Below are positions 44,041 through 52,452 of a stretch of 64,000 nucleotides of DNA, in pieces. The stretch spans positions 186,001 to 250,000 of the forward strand of contig DIKQ01000013.1 in assembly GCA_002424605.1 (NCBI GenBank), read 5' to 3'. A program made the position numbers and the translations under genes. A model generated the notes under the pieces. The model searched no databases. It was not told the origin of the DNA and worked only from the letters and a program-made list of their open reading frames with translations. Positions within the stretch are counted from its first letter, which is position 1, and every line of letters begins with the position of its first letter. The stretch is from Cloacimonetes bacterium UBA5614. GTDB taxonomy: Bacteria; Cloacimonadota; Cloacimonadia; Cloacimonadales; Cloacimonadaceae.

Positions 44041-44922
44041 ATGGCAAACCTGCTCACCGACGAGACAATAGCCAAGCTGAAACGCTTCCAGCTGTCTGCC
44101 CAGCAGATTGTGGAAGGTTTCCTGATAGGGCTGCACAAGTCGCCCTATCACGGATTCAGCGTGGAGTTTAGCGACCACCGCCAGTATAATCCGGGTGACC
44201 CGTTGAAGAGCATTGACTGGAAAGTGGTGGCAAGGACGGAGCGTTATTATGTAAAGCGCTATGAGGAAGAGACAAACCTGCGTTGCTACATCCTGTTTGA
44301 CCACAGCAAATCCATGTTTTACCAGTCCGGCGATACCACCAAGATTGAATATGCCAGGCAACTGGCAGGAGCGCTGGCGTGGCTTATGATGAGCCAGAAA
44401 GACGCCGTGGGGCTTTTCACCTTTACCCATAAAGTCACCCAGGCGTTTCATCCCAAGGCGTTCAGAAGCTATCTGGCTCCCATCTTTGAGACCCTGCTTA
44501 CCACAGAACCGCAAGACAGCACGGACGTCCTGCCTGTCCTGCATCAGATGGCAGAGGCAATCAGGAAGCGCAGTTTAATCATCCTCATCAGCGACCTGCT
44601 GGACGACCCCGAAAAGATACTGACCGGCCTAAAACACTTCCGCAACCGGCACCACGAGGTAATAGTCTTCCACATCCAGGACCCCCAGGAAGAGCAATTC
44701 AGGTTCCGGCGTGAAACGGAATTCGTGGATTCCGAGACAGGCGAAAAGGTCAAGGTCACGCCATGGCAGATACGCGGTTCCTATCTGGAAGCTTACAACG
44801 ACTATGTCCGCACTTTGAAGGAGGGCTGTCACCAGGCGCAGATTGAATACAACCCCGTCACTACTGCCACACCCTTCAACGACCTGCTGGTAAAGTATCT
44901 CATCAAACGGCGGAAGGGTTAG
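44041..44922 (+). CDS. DUF58/VWA-like protein
   Basis: The 293-residue product has the DUF58 core: HGFSVEFSDHRQYNPGDPLK, IDWKVVARTERYYVKRYEEE, and a VWA-like metal-binding segment CYILFDHSKSMFY. DUF58 proteins usually partner with MoxR-type AAA+ ATPases in metalloenzyme or surface-protein maturation, but no MoxR gene is in the window. The fumarase alpha gene starts one base after its stop, so they are probably co-transcribed without a clear functional link. Confidence 0.85.
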   Translation: MANLLTDETIAKLKRFQLSAQQIVEGFLIGLHKSPYHGFSVEFSDHRQYNPGDPLKSIDWKVVARTERYYVKRYEEETNLRCYILFDHSKSMFYQSGDTTKIEYARQLAGALAWLMMSQKDAVGLFTFTHKVTQAFHPKAFRSYLAPIFETLLTTEPQDSTDVLPVLHQMAEAIRKRSLIILISDLLDDPEKILTGLKHFRNRHHEVIVFHIQDPQEEQFRFRRETEFVDSETGEKVKVTPWQIRGSYLEAYNDYVRTLKEGCHQAQIEYNPVTTATPFNDLLVKYLIKRRKG

Positions 44923-44923
44923 G

Positions 44924-45769
44924 ATGCGCCAATTGGACATCAACGGGATTAAAGCCGCTGTCAAAGATTCTCTGGCACAGCTTGGCACCAACATCGACCC
45001 CAAAGTGGAACAGGCAATCCTGCAGGCGCAGAAAGAGGAAACCACTGAACTCGCCCGGGACATTCTTACCACCCTGCTGGATAATTACTATATCGGGCGC
45101 CGGGACTGCCTGCCCATCTGCCAGGACACAGGCACAGCCGTTTTCATGGTGGAGTTGGGCGAAGATATCTGCTTTCAGGATGGCAGTCTGACAGACGCTT
45201 TGCAGGAGGCGGTCCGCGAGGTATGGCAGGAGCAGTATTACCGCAATTCGATATTACGTGACCCCTTGTTTGACCGCACCAATACCAAAGATAACACCCC
45301 TGCCATCATTCATACGGAACTGGTCAAGGGAGACAAACTTACCATAAAAATAGCGCTGAAAGGCGGTGGAGCGGAGAATATGTCCGCCCTCAAAATGCTG
45401 AAGCCATCGGATGGAAAACAGGGCATCCGGGAGTTCGTTCTGGAAACGATTATCAAAGCCGGGGGCAATCCCTGTCCGCCCGTGATTGTCGGCATCGGCG
45501 TGGGCGGTAATTTCGAGACCTGCGCCATCCTTGCCAAAAAGGCATTGTTCCGGGAATTCGGCAGTCCGCATCCGGCAACAGAGTGGGCGGAGTTGGAAGC
45601 GGAACTCCTGCAGGCAATCAATGAAACCGGTGTCGGACCCCAGGGATTGGGAGGCAGGACCACCGCTCTGTCGGTGCAGATTGAGACCGCTCCCTGCCAT
45701 CTGGCTTCCCTGCCCGTAGCTGTTAATCTCAATTGCCATGCGCACAGGCATTGCAAGATTTCTTTTTAA
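44924..45769 (+). CDS. Class I fumarate hydratase (or tartrate dehydratase), alpha subunit
   Basis: The 281-residue product has the Fe-S hydro-lyase family pattern: CLPICQDTGTAVFMVELG, IGVGGNFETCAILAKKALF, and GPQGLGGRTTALSVQIE. Conserved cysteines in PICQDTG and FETCA serve the [4Fe-4S] cluster. With the beta subunit downstream it hydrates fumarate to malate; tartrate dehydratases are close relatives. The malic enzyme nearby favours fumarase. The last residues (RHCKISF) differ from the usual short tail and run straight into a CACAAAG repeat. Confidence 0.85.
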   Translation: MRQLDINGIKAAVKDSLAQLGTNIDPKVEQAILQAQKEETTELARDILTTLLDNYYIGRRDCLPICQDTGTAVFMVELGEDICFQDGSLTDALQEAVREVWQEQYYRNSILRDPLFDRTNTKDNTPAIIHTELVKGDKLTIKIALKGGGAENMSALKMLKPSDGKQGIREFVLETIIKAGGNPCPPVIVGIGVGGNFETCAILAKKALFREFGSPHPATEWAELEAELLQAINETGVGPQGLGGRTTALSVQIETAPCHLASLPVAVNLNCHAHRHCKISF

Positions 45770-45805
45770 CCACAAAGACACAAAGCGCACAAAGATACGC
45801 AAAGA
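45770..45805. repeat. CACAAAG-type tandem short repeat
   Basis: The sequence holds CACAAAGACACAAAGCGCAC and then AAAGATACGCAAAG, four loose copies of a CACAAAG unit with 8-10 base spacing. It fills the gap between the fumarase alpha and beta genes. A related inverted run is at 25421-25448. Confidence 0.5.
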
Positions 45806-45821
45806 GAATGTTTAAGTTACT

Positions 45822-46325
45822 ATGAAAGAAATAGATATAACCCTGCCAATCAGCGGGGAACTGTGCCGGATGTTGCAACCCGGTGACAAGGTCCTGCTGA
45901 GCGGAATTGTCTTCACAGCCAGGGATGCAGCGCACAAAAGGATTTGCGAGTATCTGGACAGCGGAAAACCGCTTCCGCTGGAACTGAAGGATGCCGCCAT
46001 TTTCTACGCAGGACCCACCCCTGCCAGGCCGGGAAAGGTCTGCGGCGCTATCGGACCCACCACCAGCACGCGTATGGACCGCTACACACCGCGTCTGCTG
46101 GCGGAAGGCGTCAAAGTCCTGATAGGCAAAGGCAAGCGCAGTCCCGAAGTGACCGCTGCCATCCGCAGTCACGGAGCTTTGTATCTGGTGGCGGTGGGCG
46201 GAGCGGCTGCTTTGCTGTCCCAATGCATCATCTCCTGCGAAACCGTTGCCTGGGAGGATTTGGGTGCGGAAGCAATTCGCCGGCTGGAAGTTAAGGACTT
46301 TCCCTGTTATGTCGCCCTTGTCTGA
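45822..46325 (+). CDS. Class I fumarate hydratase (or tartrate dehydratase), beta subunit
   Basis: The 167-residue product matches the Fe-S hydro-lyase beta/C-terminal domain: GDKVLLSGIVFTARDAAHKR, IFYAGPTPARPGKVCGAIGP and TTSTRMDRYTPRLL. It supplies the substrate-binding half of the heterodimeric enzyme. The Shine-Dalgarno sequence is poor and 52 bases of repeat separate it from the alpha gene, although both are needed for activity. Confidence 0.85.
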   Translation: MKEIDITLPISGELCRMLQPGDKVLLSGIVFTARDAAHKRICEYLDSGKPLPLELKDAAIFYAGPTPARPGKVCGAIGPTTSTRMDRYTPRLLAEGVKVLIGKGKRSPEVTAAIRSHGALYLVAVGGAAALLSQCIISCETVAWEDLGAEAIRRLEVKDFPCYVALV

Positions 46326-46327
46326 GC

Positions 46328-46390
46328 TTGCCTGCTTGCTACGAGGAGGATACGGGAAGAATCTCCTCGCATCCCTCCCGTATCCTTCAC
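46328..46390. repeat. Dispersed palindrome, family C, copy 2
   Basis: GGATACGGGA (46348-46357) pairs with TCCCGTATCC (46376-46385), and CGAGGAG pairs with CTCCTCG inside it. GCCTGCTTGC precedes it. The related element is at 26079-26128. It lies between fumarase beta and malic enzyme and could modulate operon expression. Confidence 0.5.
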
Positions 46391-46474
46391 GGGGCGATTG
46401 GGGGAGACTTGAGTATGCATTTCCGCATTAGTGCGGTTTTATGATGGAAAATACATCAGATAGATTAGGATAAA

Positions 46475-47929
46475 ATGAGTGAATTGAAACTTACACTGGA
46501 AAATCTGGGAGAATGCTTCCCTGCGTCGTTTACGGACGAGCAGAAAGCGATGGGGCAGACGCTTTTCCTGAAAAAGCTCTCCCTTGCCATGCACACCTTT
46601 TACCACGGCAAGATGCAGATGGTGCCAAAAGCCGGCATCTGGGGCTTCAACTGGTTCAACGTCTGGTACACGCCGGGCGTCTCGGCGGTTTCGACTGCCA
46701 TCCGCGACAATTGCGAAAATTCCTTTGCCCTGTCCAACCGGGGCAATCTGGTGGCAGTGGTTTCGGATTCTACCCGGGTGCTGGGAGACGGTGACTGCTC
46801 GCCTGCCGGCGGACTGGGAGTGATGGAAGGCAAGGCAATGCTGATGAAGCATCTGGGGGGAGTGGACGCCATTGCCCTCTGCATCAATAACCGCGGGCAG
46901 GACTCAAAGCCCGACCCTGACAAAATAATCGAGTTTGTCAAAATGCTGGAACCCAGCGTCGGGGCCGTTAACCTGGAGGATATCTCGCAGCCGAATTGTT
47001 ACCGGGTGCTGGATACCCTGCGGGCTGAATGCGATATCCCCGTTTGGCACGATGACGCCCAGGGCACTGCCTGCGTCACTCTGGCAGGGCTTATCAATGC
47101 GCTGAAACTGGCCGGCAAGAGGATTGAAAACATCAAGACGGTGCTCTACGGTGCGGGAGCCTCCAATACCACGATTGCCAGTTTTTTGCTCCAGAGCGGA
47201 CAAAATCCCGACAGACTGATAATCTTTGACAGCAAAAGCGGTCTGCACACAAACAGAAAGGATTTGGCGACCAATCCGCAGAAGTTCAAGCAGTGGGAAT
47301 TGGCTCAAAAGACCAATCCGGATTGCACCGACACAATGGAAGTAGCCATGCAGGGCGCGGATGTGCTGATTGCGCTATCCACGCCGGGACCGCACACAAT
47401 CAAAAAAGAATGGATAAAGCGGATGGCAGACAAAGCCATCGTCTTTGCCTGCGCCAATCCCGTTCCGGAGATTTATCCCTATGCGGCCAAGCAGGCGGGG
47501 GCTTTTATCGTGGCGACGGGACGAGGTGACTTTCCCAATCAGGTGAATAACTCTCTGGGCTTTCCGGGCATCCTGAAAGGGGCCCTGATGGTGCGGGCGC
47601 GCAAGATTACGGATGCGATGGCAATCCGGGCGGCACACTCGCTGGCTGAATATGCTGAAAAACGGGGGATTGACCCTGAAAACATCCTGCCGACCATGGA
47701 CGAAGCGGATGTTTTTCCCCGGGAAGCGGCAGACGTTGCCCGGCAGGCGATAGCGGACGGAGTGGCGAGGGTTCAGTTGAGCTGGGAAGAGGCATTTGCC
47801 AAAGCCAAAGACGACATTGAAAGTGCACGCAACCTGACGGAGATGCTGATGCAGCAGGGCTTTATCCAGGAGCCTCCGCAGGATATGATAAAAGAGATTT
47901 TCGGGCAAGCCGTCAGGGAGCTGTCATGA
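46475..47929 (+). CDS. NAD(P)-dependent malic enzyme
   Basis: The 484-residue product carries the malic enzyme signatures: WYTPGVSAVSTAIRDN, LVAVVSDSTRVLGDGD, GLGVMEGKAMLMKHLGG and IPVWHDDAQGTACVTLAGLI, then a Rossmann domain (TVLYGAGASNTTIASFLL). It oxidatively decarboxylates malate to pyruvate and CO2 with reduction of NAD(P). Coupled to the fumarase just upstream it gives fumarate to pyruvate. The length fits the short bacterial malic enzyme class. Cofactor choice cannot be stated from sequence alone. The gene ends in an ATGA overlap with the next gene. Confidence 0.9.
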   Translation: MSELKLTLENLGECFPASFTDEQKAMGQTLFLKKLSLAMHTFYHGKMQMVPKAGIWGFNWFNVWYTPGVSAVSTAIRDNCENSFALSNRGNLVAVVSDSTRVLGDGDCSPAGGLGVMEGKAMLMKHLGGVDAIALCINNRGQDSKPDPDKIIEFVKMLEPSVGAVNLEDISQPNCYRVLDTLRAECDIPVWHDDAQGTACVTLAGLINALKLAGKRIENIKTVLYGAGASNTTIASFLLQSGQNPDRLIIFDSKSGLHTNRKDLATNPQKFKQWELAQKTNPDCTDTMEVAMQGADVLIALSTPGPHTIKKEWIKRMADKAIVFACANPVPEIYPYAAKQAGAFIVATGRGDFPNQVNNSLGFPGILKGALMVRARKITDAMAIRAAHSLAEYAEKRGIDPENILPTMDEADVFPREAADVARQAIADGVARVQLSWEEAFAKAKDDIESARNLTEMLMQQGFIQEPPQDMIKEIFGQAVRELS

Positions 47930-49212
47930 GATGCAGAGCAGGATTTATTCATAAGGCAATGCTGGTCTGCCTGTTTGCTGTACTGGCTGTATCCGCTTTT
48001 GCGCAAGCTGGGACGGGGCTGATTCCTTTTCACAGGCAGGAAGTGCAGACAGCGCTGGCAACGGGAGATATAGCGTCCCTGCAAAACGAGATTTACCGCA
48101 ATCTGCAGGACAGGGGCGGCTGGGTGGTGACCTGGACGCATGTCTATGACCGGGCAACCGTGATTTACTGGAACAATTACGAAATCCACGAACACCAGTA
48201 CCAGGGCAACCATCCGGCGCAGCTTACGCGGGAGCTCGTTACCAGCAATACTTCCGGCAACTGGCAAAACTACCAGAGATTGACTCCGGCTTACAGCAAC
48301 CCCTCCATTTTCTGGCAATACAGCAGCTATACAATCGAGGTCTGGCAGAGCAACCAGTGGCTGAATTATTACAGGACGCTTTATCAGTATCACCAGAACG
48401 ATACCTACAATACCATCACGGGACAGATGTGGCAAAGCAACGCCTGGCAGAACTATACCCTCAGCACCTATTATTACTCCGGGAACAACATCTCCCACCT
48501 TATCTCGCAGAGTTGGCAGAGCAACGGCTGGGTAAATTCCGTCAGAACTGAATATGTGTATGACGGGCAAAACAGGATTAGCCAGATGGTGTTTTCCTAC
48601 TGGAACAACAATGCCTGGCAGCCCTCCAGCCGAATGGTCTACAGCTATAATGCCGACGATACTTACAATGTGATTTTGACGCAGGTCTGGAATGCCTCCG
48701 GCGGCAATTATACTGATTCCAGCCGGGCAACCTATGTTTACAGCCAGGGATTTAATTCTCAGGTAATCTATGAGGCTTTCACCAATAACGCCTGGCAATA
48801 TTCCTCCAGAATGCTGTATTTCCGCGATGCCAGCTATAACACGACAGAAAGCATCCAGCAGAACTACAGCAGCGGTTGGACGGATTACAGCCGCAGGGTG
48901 ATGCAGTATGAATTCTGGGATGTGGCAAACGAGGATGAGTGCTCTGTAGCCGGTCCTCTCCGGATGAGGCTCTATCCCAATCCTGCCCGTGAGCTGGCGA
49001 CGCTACTGATAAACAGCGCCAAATCAGGAACAGGCAAAGCGGAAATCTATAACCTCAAAGGTGAGAAGTGCGGTTCACAGGATATTGATGCCAAGGCGGA
49101 CCGGGAAACGGCCATCAGGCTTGATACCGCCCATCTGCCTGCCGGGATTTACCTGGTAAGGGCTTCTGTGGGCGGACAGCAGCAAACATTAAGGATGTTG
49201 AAACTCAAATGA
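47926..49212 (+). CDS. Secreted protein with YD-like strand repeats and Por-type C-terminal sorting domain
   Basis: The 428-residue product has a signal peptide (MLVCLFAVLAVSAFAQ), about ten short Trp/Tyr/Asn-rich strand repeats (EVWQSNQWLNYYRTLYQY; QMWQSNAWQNYTLSTYYY), and a C-terminal T9SS-type sorting domain (RLYPNPARELATL, YNLKGEKCGS, PAGIYLVRA). It overlaps malic enzyme by 4 bases (ATGA) and PhnE by 4 bases (ATGA), so it is translated together with a metabolic enzyme and a permease. Its repeats resemble those of the 396-residue protein at 30146-31336. Surface localisation is expected and the function is unknown. Confidence 0.75.
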   Translation: MRCRAGFIHKAMLVCLFAVLAVSAFAQAGTGLIPFHRQEVQTALATGDIASLQNEIYRNLQDRGGWVVTWTHVYDRATVIYWNNYEIHEHQYQGNHPAQLTRELVTSNTSGNWQNYQRLTPAYSNPSIFWQYSSYTIEVWQSNQWLNYYRTLYQYHQNDTYNTITGQMWQSNAWQNYTLSTYYYSGNNISHLISQSWQSNGWVNSVRTEYVYDGQNRISQMVFSYWNNNAWQPSSRMVYSYNADDTYNVILTQVWNASGGNYTDSSRATYVYSQGFNSQVIYEAFTNNAWQYSSRMLYFRDASYNTTESIQQNYSSGWTDYSRRVMQYEFWDVANEDECSVAGPLRMRLYPNPARELATLLINSAKSGTGKAEIYNLKGEKCGSQDIDAKADRETAIRLDTAHLPAGIYLVRASVGGQQQTLRMLKLK

Positions 49213-50243
49213 GAATACTCGCATTAATCCGTCAACTGGGCATCAACCTGGGTATCTGGCTCTATTGCACCGCCTGCGCGCTTTACATCATCAACCTGCT
49301 GCTGGAAACCGATCTACCCTGGTGGGTTACTCTGCCGGCAGCTATGTTGCTGGCAGTCCTGAGCATGGCATCCTCCAATGATATGGGGAAACAGCTCAGC
49401 AAGCCAAAGCAGGGTCCGATTACCGGGAAAAGCACCGACGAAAGGCAGCCCAAGGTTCCAGTCCGCTGGTTCAGGACGCTGTGGGGCTGGCAGGTTGCCA
49501 TTGCCCTGATTCTGACCTTTGTAACGGGCTGGCTGGTGGTGGAAATCAATCCCTCCAAGTTTTTCCTGCAGTTCAAAAACGCTTCAGGCATCGTCAGCGG
49601 AATCTTCAATCCGGACACCACTGCCCTGCTTCCGATGGTCAAAGCCCTGATAGAGACGATTTTCCTGGCTCTGATGAGCACCGTATTTGCCATTCCCTTC
49701 GCCTTCTTAATCAGTTTTTTCGCAGCGCGCAACCTGATGCCCAAGACCTGGCTCGGCAACGCCGTCTATGTGATTATCAGGACGATTGCCACCGTGGTGC
49801 GCAGTATCGAAGCCATCGTCTGGGCGATAATCTTCTGCGTCTGGGTGGGCATCGGACCTTTTGCCGGGATGCTGGCGCTCTGGGTGCATAGCATTGCGGC
49901 GCTGATAAAACTCTATTCCGAGCAGATAGAAAACATCGACCCGGGTCCGCTGGAAGCCGTTAAGGCGACCGGCGCAGCCACTTTACAGGTGTGGAGATAT
50001 GCCGTGATTCCGCAAATCCTCTCACCCTATCTCGCCTTTACGATTTACCGCTGGGATATCAACGTCCGCATGGCGACGATTGTCGGCTTTGTGGGTGGAG
50101 GCGGTATCGGGCTGGCTTTGCAGCAGCAGCAGCAGATGCTGGCGTGGCGGAGTGTGGGGCTGATTATGTGGCTGATTGCGCTGGTGGTCTGGGTGATGGA
50201 TATGATATCAGGTGCCGTGAGGCAGAGCCTGTCGGAGATATGA
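49209..50243 (+). CDS. PhnE-like ABC transporter permease
   Basis: The 344-residue product has an extended N-terminus with two helices, then an ABC permease domain: LIETIFLALMSTVFAIPFAF, RTIATVVRSIEAIVWAIIF, and the EAA-type loop EAVKATGAATLQVWRYAVIP. The pattern matches PhnE permeases for phosphonate or phosphate-ester import. No PhnC ATPase or PhnD binding protein is in the window, so the partner genes lie elsewhere. It starts inside the stop codon of the secreted protein gene. Confidence 0.8.
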   Translation: MRILALIRQLGINLGIWLYCTACALYIINLLLETDLPWWVTLPAAMLLAVLSMASSNDMGKQLSKPKQGPITGKSTDERQPKVPVRWFRTLWGWQVAIALILTFVTGWLVVEINPSKFFLQFKNASGIVSGIFNPDTTALLPMVKALIETIFLALMSTVFAIPFAFLISFFAARNLMPKTWLGNAVYVIIRTIATVVRSIEAIVWAIIFCVWVGIGPFAGMLALWVHSIAALIKLYSEQIENIDPGPLEAVKATGAATLQVWRYAVIPQILSPYLAFTIYRWDINVRMATIVGFVGGGGIGLALQQQQQMLAWRSVGLIMWLIALVVWVMDMISGAVRQSLSEI

Positions 50244-50297
50244 TTTAGGCGGAAAGAGTCCCCCGTCAGGCGAGGGACGACAGATAAAAGAGGAAGA

Positions 50298-51617
50298 ATG
50301 AACCCAGTTGAACTTATTCTTAAAAAGCGCAATGGCTATCGCCTCAGCGAAGCCGAGATACATTTCTTTGTAAATTCTTATCTGAACGGCTCTGTCACCG
50401 ATTACCAGATGTCCGCTTTCCTGATGGCGACCTATTTCCAGGGTATGTTGCCCGATGAAATCATCGCTTTGACCGACTGCTACATCAAAAGTGGCAAGAG
50501 GATAACCTTTCCGGAAGGCATTATCACCGCCGATAAGCACTCCACCGGAGGGGTGGGCGACAAGATATCCCTGATGCTGGCGCCCATTGCCGCTGCCTGC
50601 GGACTGTATGTCCCCATGATTTCGGGACGCGGACTGGGACACACCGGCGGTACGTTGGACAAGCTGGAAGCCATTCCCGGCTTTAAAACGCAGTTCAGCA
50701 TGGAAGAGCTCCGGGACCTGACCCTGATGCACGGGGTCTGCCTGGCTGGGCAATCGGCGGAACTGGTGCCGGCAGACAAGCAAATCTACGCCCTCAGGGA
50801 TGTGACAGCCACTGTGGAAAGTCCCGGGCTTATCACTCCCAGCATCATGAGCAAGAAGATTGCCGAAGGCGCGCATCATCTGGTCATCGACCTCAAGGTG
50901 GGCTCCGGCGCGTTTATGCCGACCCTGAGCCGTGCCCGTGAACTGGCGGAACTGCTGATTACCACCGGGCATGCCTTCGGGCAAAAGGTGACGGTTGTTT
51001 TCACCAATATGAACGCCCCGCTGGGTACCCACATCGGAAACGCTTTGGAAGTCATCGAGGCAATCGAATATCTGAAAGGCAACGTGCTCCCGGATACGCA
51101 GTTAATCACCGAAACGCTGGTGGCGCAAATGTTGCTCAGCGCCGGATTGGCAAAGGATATGGCAACCGCGACCGCCCAAATCAGGGAGACGGTTTCCAGC
51201 GGAAAAGCCCTGCAGAAATTTGAGGAACTGATTACCGCCCAGGGCGGGGACGCCTCTGTCTGCAGTGATTACAGCCGTTTTCCCCAGGCAAAATACCGGC
51301 TTCCCATAATTGCGACATCAGAAGGCTATGTGCAGAGCATCGATTCCGCCGGCATCGGCTATGCCCTGATTGGCGTCAAAGCCGGACGTATGAAGGTCTC
51401 AGACGCCATTGACTATGGCAGTGGAGCAATCCTGCACCCCAAAGTAGGCGACCGGGTAAACCAAGGCGACGAAATCGGCACGCTGTTCTGCAATGACCAA
51501 GCTGCCGGAGAGACAGCCATCGCCAGAATCCTGCAAAGCTACCGCCTCAGCCCCGACCCTGTGGCAAAAGAAGACATCCTGCTCGGCACCCTTACCCTGG
51601 ACGACCTCCAGACCTGA
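50298..51617 (+). CDS. deoA: Pyrimidine-nucleoside (thymidine) phosphorylase
   Basis: The 439-residue product shows the family signature SGRGLGHTGGTLDKLEAIPG and the phosphate-binding ITADKHSTGGVGDKISLML, with the C-terminal PYNP domain (YVQSIDSAGIGYALIGVKAG). It cleaves thymidine, deoxyuridine or uridine with phosphate to base plus (deoxy)ribose-1-phosphate. Specificity between thymidine and uridine is not settled by these motifs. It is the last gene of the long plus-strand run and has an AGAGGAAG site. Confidence 0.9.
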   Translation: MNPVELILKKRNGYRLSEAEIHFFVNSYLNGSVTDYQMSAFLMATYFQGMLPDEIIALTDCYIKSGKRITFPEGIITADKHSTGGVGDKISLMLAPIAAACGLYVPMISGRGLGHTGGTLDKLEAIPGFKTQFSMEELRDLTLMHGVCLAGQSAELVPADKQIYALRDVTATVESPGLITPSIMSKKIAEGAHHLVIDLKVGSGAFMPTLSRARELAELLITTGHAFGQKVTVVFTNMNAPLGTHIGNALEVIEAIEYLKGNVLPDTQLITETLVAQMLLSAGLAKDMATATAQIRETVSSGKALQKFEELITAQGGDASVCSDYSRFPQAKYRLPIIATSEGYVQSIDSAGIGYALIGVKAGRMKVSDAIDYGSGAILHPKVGDRVNQGDEIGTLFCNDQAAGETAIARILQSYRLSPDPVAKEDILLGTLTLDDLQT

Positions 51618-51744
51618 GCCAACCCTGCACCCGGCTTTGCACCCCCTGCCCGGAAATCCCTCTGAGCAATAGCTTGCTCTGTCCATCCAGCAACCCTGTA
51701 TCACAGATGCTTTTTCCGCCCCTTTTCCCTTCCCCTCCCTCAGG

Positions 51745-51804
51745 AGCATTACGTTATCATTACGGAGTTAATGCGTATTGATAGCGTAATGGTAGCGTAA
51801 TGCT
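51745..51804. repeat. Palindrome built of 11-bp units, family B, copy 2
   Basis: Left units start at 51747 and 51758 (CATTACGTTAT, CATTACGGAGT). Right units start at 51783 and 51794 (AGCGTAATGGT, AGCGTAATGCT). The 11-base period and inverted layout match copy 1 at 42049-42130 with fewer units. Confidence 0.75.
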
Positions 51805-51950
51805 ATTATGGAAAAAGCATGTATAAATTATGAATTGCTGGTATAATGCAAAGGCATCTATGCTTTCGCAGGTATGGCAGAAACACTGCAGTATGTCGTT
51901 CCTCGCTTGACGGGGAACAATGGGAGGGAACTTGATACAGCGGGGATGAC

Positions 51951-51979
51951 AAAAAAAAGGCTGTCCGCAGGGGACAGCC
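51951..51979 (-). terminator. Rho-independent terminator of zinc-ribbon gene 1
   Basis: Minus-strand stem GGCTGTCC/GGACAGCC (plus 51959-51966, 51972-51979) followed by eight U (plus A run 51951-51958). Confidence 0.85.
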
Positions 51980-52009
51980 AATCGGGTTAATCAAAGTTAA
52001 CAGGGAGGA

Positions 52010-52186
52010 TTAATATTCCCTGCTGAAGCTTCTGCCGGAACGTCTCTGCTGCTTGCGTGCCTTACGGCAGTCGGGACAGCGCTGAGGTTCGTTTTGCAGA
52101 CCTTTTTCCTGATAAAAAGTTTGTTCGCCTTCGGTGAAAACGAATTCCTGGCTGCAGTCTTTGCAAACTAAGGTTTTGTCGGGCAT
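52010..52186 (-). CDS. 58-residue zinc-ribbon protein 1
   Basis: The ATG (52186) has AAGGAGA 8 bases upstream. The product has two CxxC pairs, CKDC (C8, C11) and CPDC (C37, C40), separated by the conserved FTEGEQTFYQEKGLQNEPQR, then a basic Arg/Ser-rich tail. This matches the short probable zinc-ribbon family (zf-trcl, DUF-type), thought to bind one Zn; the role is unknown. It is a near copy of the protein at 52453-52632 and has the same conserved leader upstream and its own terminator. Confidence 0.8.
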   Translation of the reverse strand: MPDKTLVCKDCSQEFVFTEGEQTFYQEKGLQNEPQRCPDCRKARKQQRRSGRSFSREY

Positions 52187-52315
52187 GTTGGTCTCCTTGT
52201 TTTTTTTCGGGATTTAAGCATTGTAGGTTGGGTTATCCCGAAGTAACAGGGAACCGGCTCTGGCAATGTTAAATCGCAATAAACATCTTTTTTTCCGCTA
52301 TTTATATTCTGTCAA
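52187..52315 (-). promoter_or_regulatory. Conserved 5' leader of zinc-ribbon gene 1
   Basis: Reading toward the gene: TTGACAGAATATAA, then GAAAAAAAG, TTTATTGCGATTTAACATT, a stem CGGGAT...ATCCCG enclosing TGCTTAA, and ACAAGGAGACCA before ATG. The second gene repeats the same blocks in the same order at similar spacing. The -35-like TTGACA is clear, but no standard -10 stands out. It could be a structured or regulated mRNA leader. Confidence 0.6.
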
Positions 52316-52400
52316 CCAAATTCTTTGGGGAAGTGCAATATTTATTTAAGCGCGGGATAATCAATTGTGTATTGGCAGGAGGCGTCAGAAAGAAAGGGAT

Positions 52401-52429
52401 AAAAAAAAGCTGCCCCGGATAGGGCAGCT
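52401..52429 (-). terminator. Rho-independent terminator of zinc-ribbon gene 2
   Basis: Minus-strand stem AGCTGCCC/GGGCAGCT (plus 52408-52415, 52422-52429) followed by U (plus A run 52401-52407). Confidence 0.85.
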
Positions 52430-52452
52430 TAGTTAATGGTTAAGCTTGTATA

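Larger units (their letters stand above)
51618..52009. other. 392-bp intergenic region
   Basis: It contains a family B palindrome (51745-51804) and the terminator of the first zinc-ribbon gene (51951-51979). I see no gene here. Confidence 0.5.
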
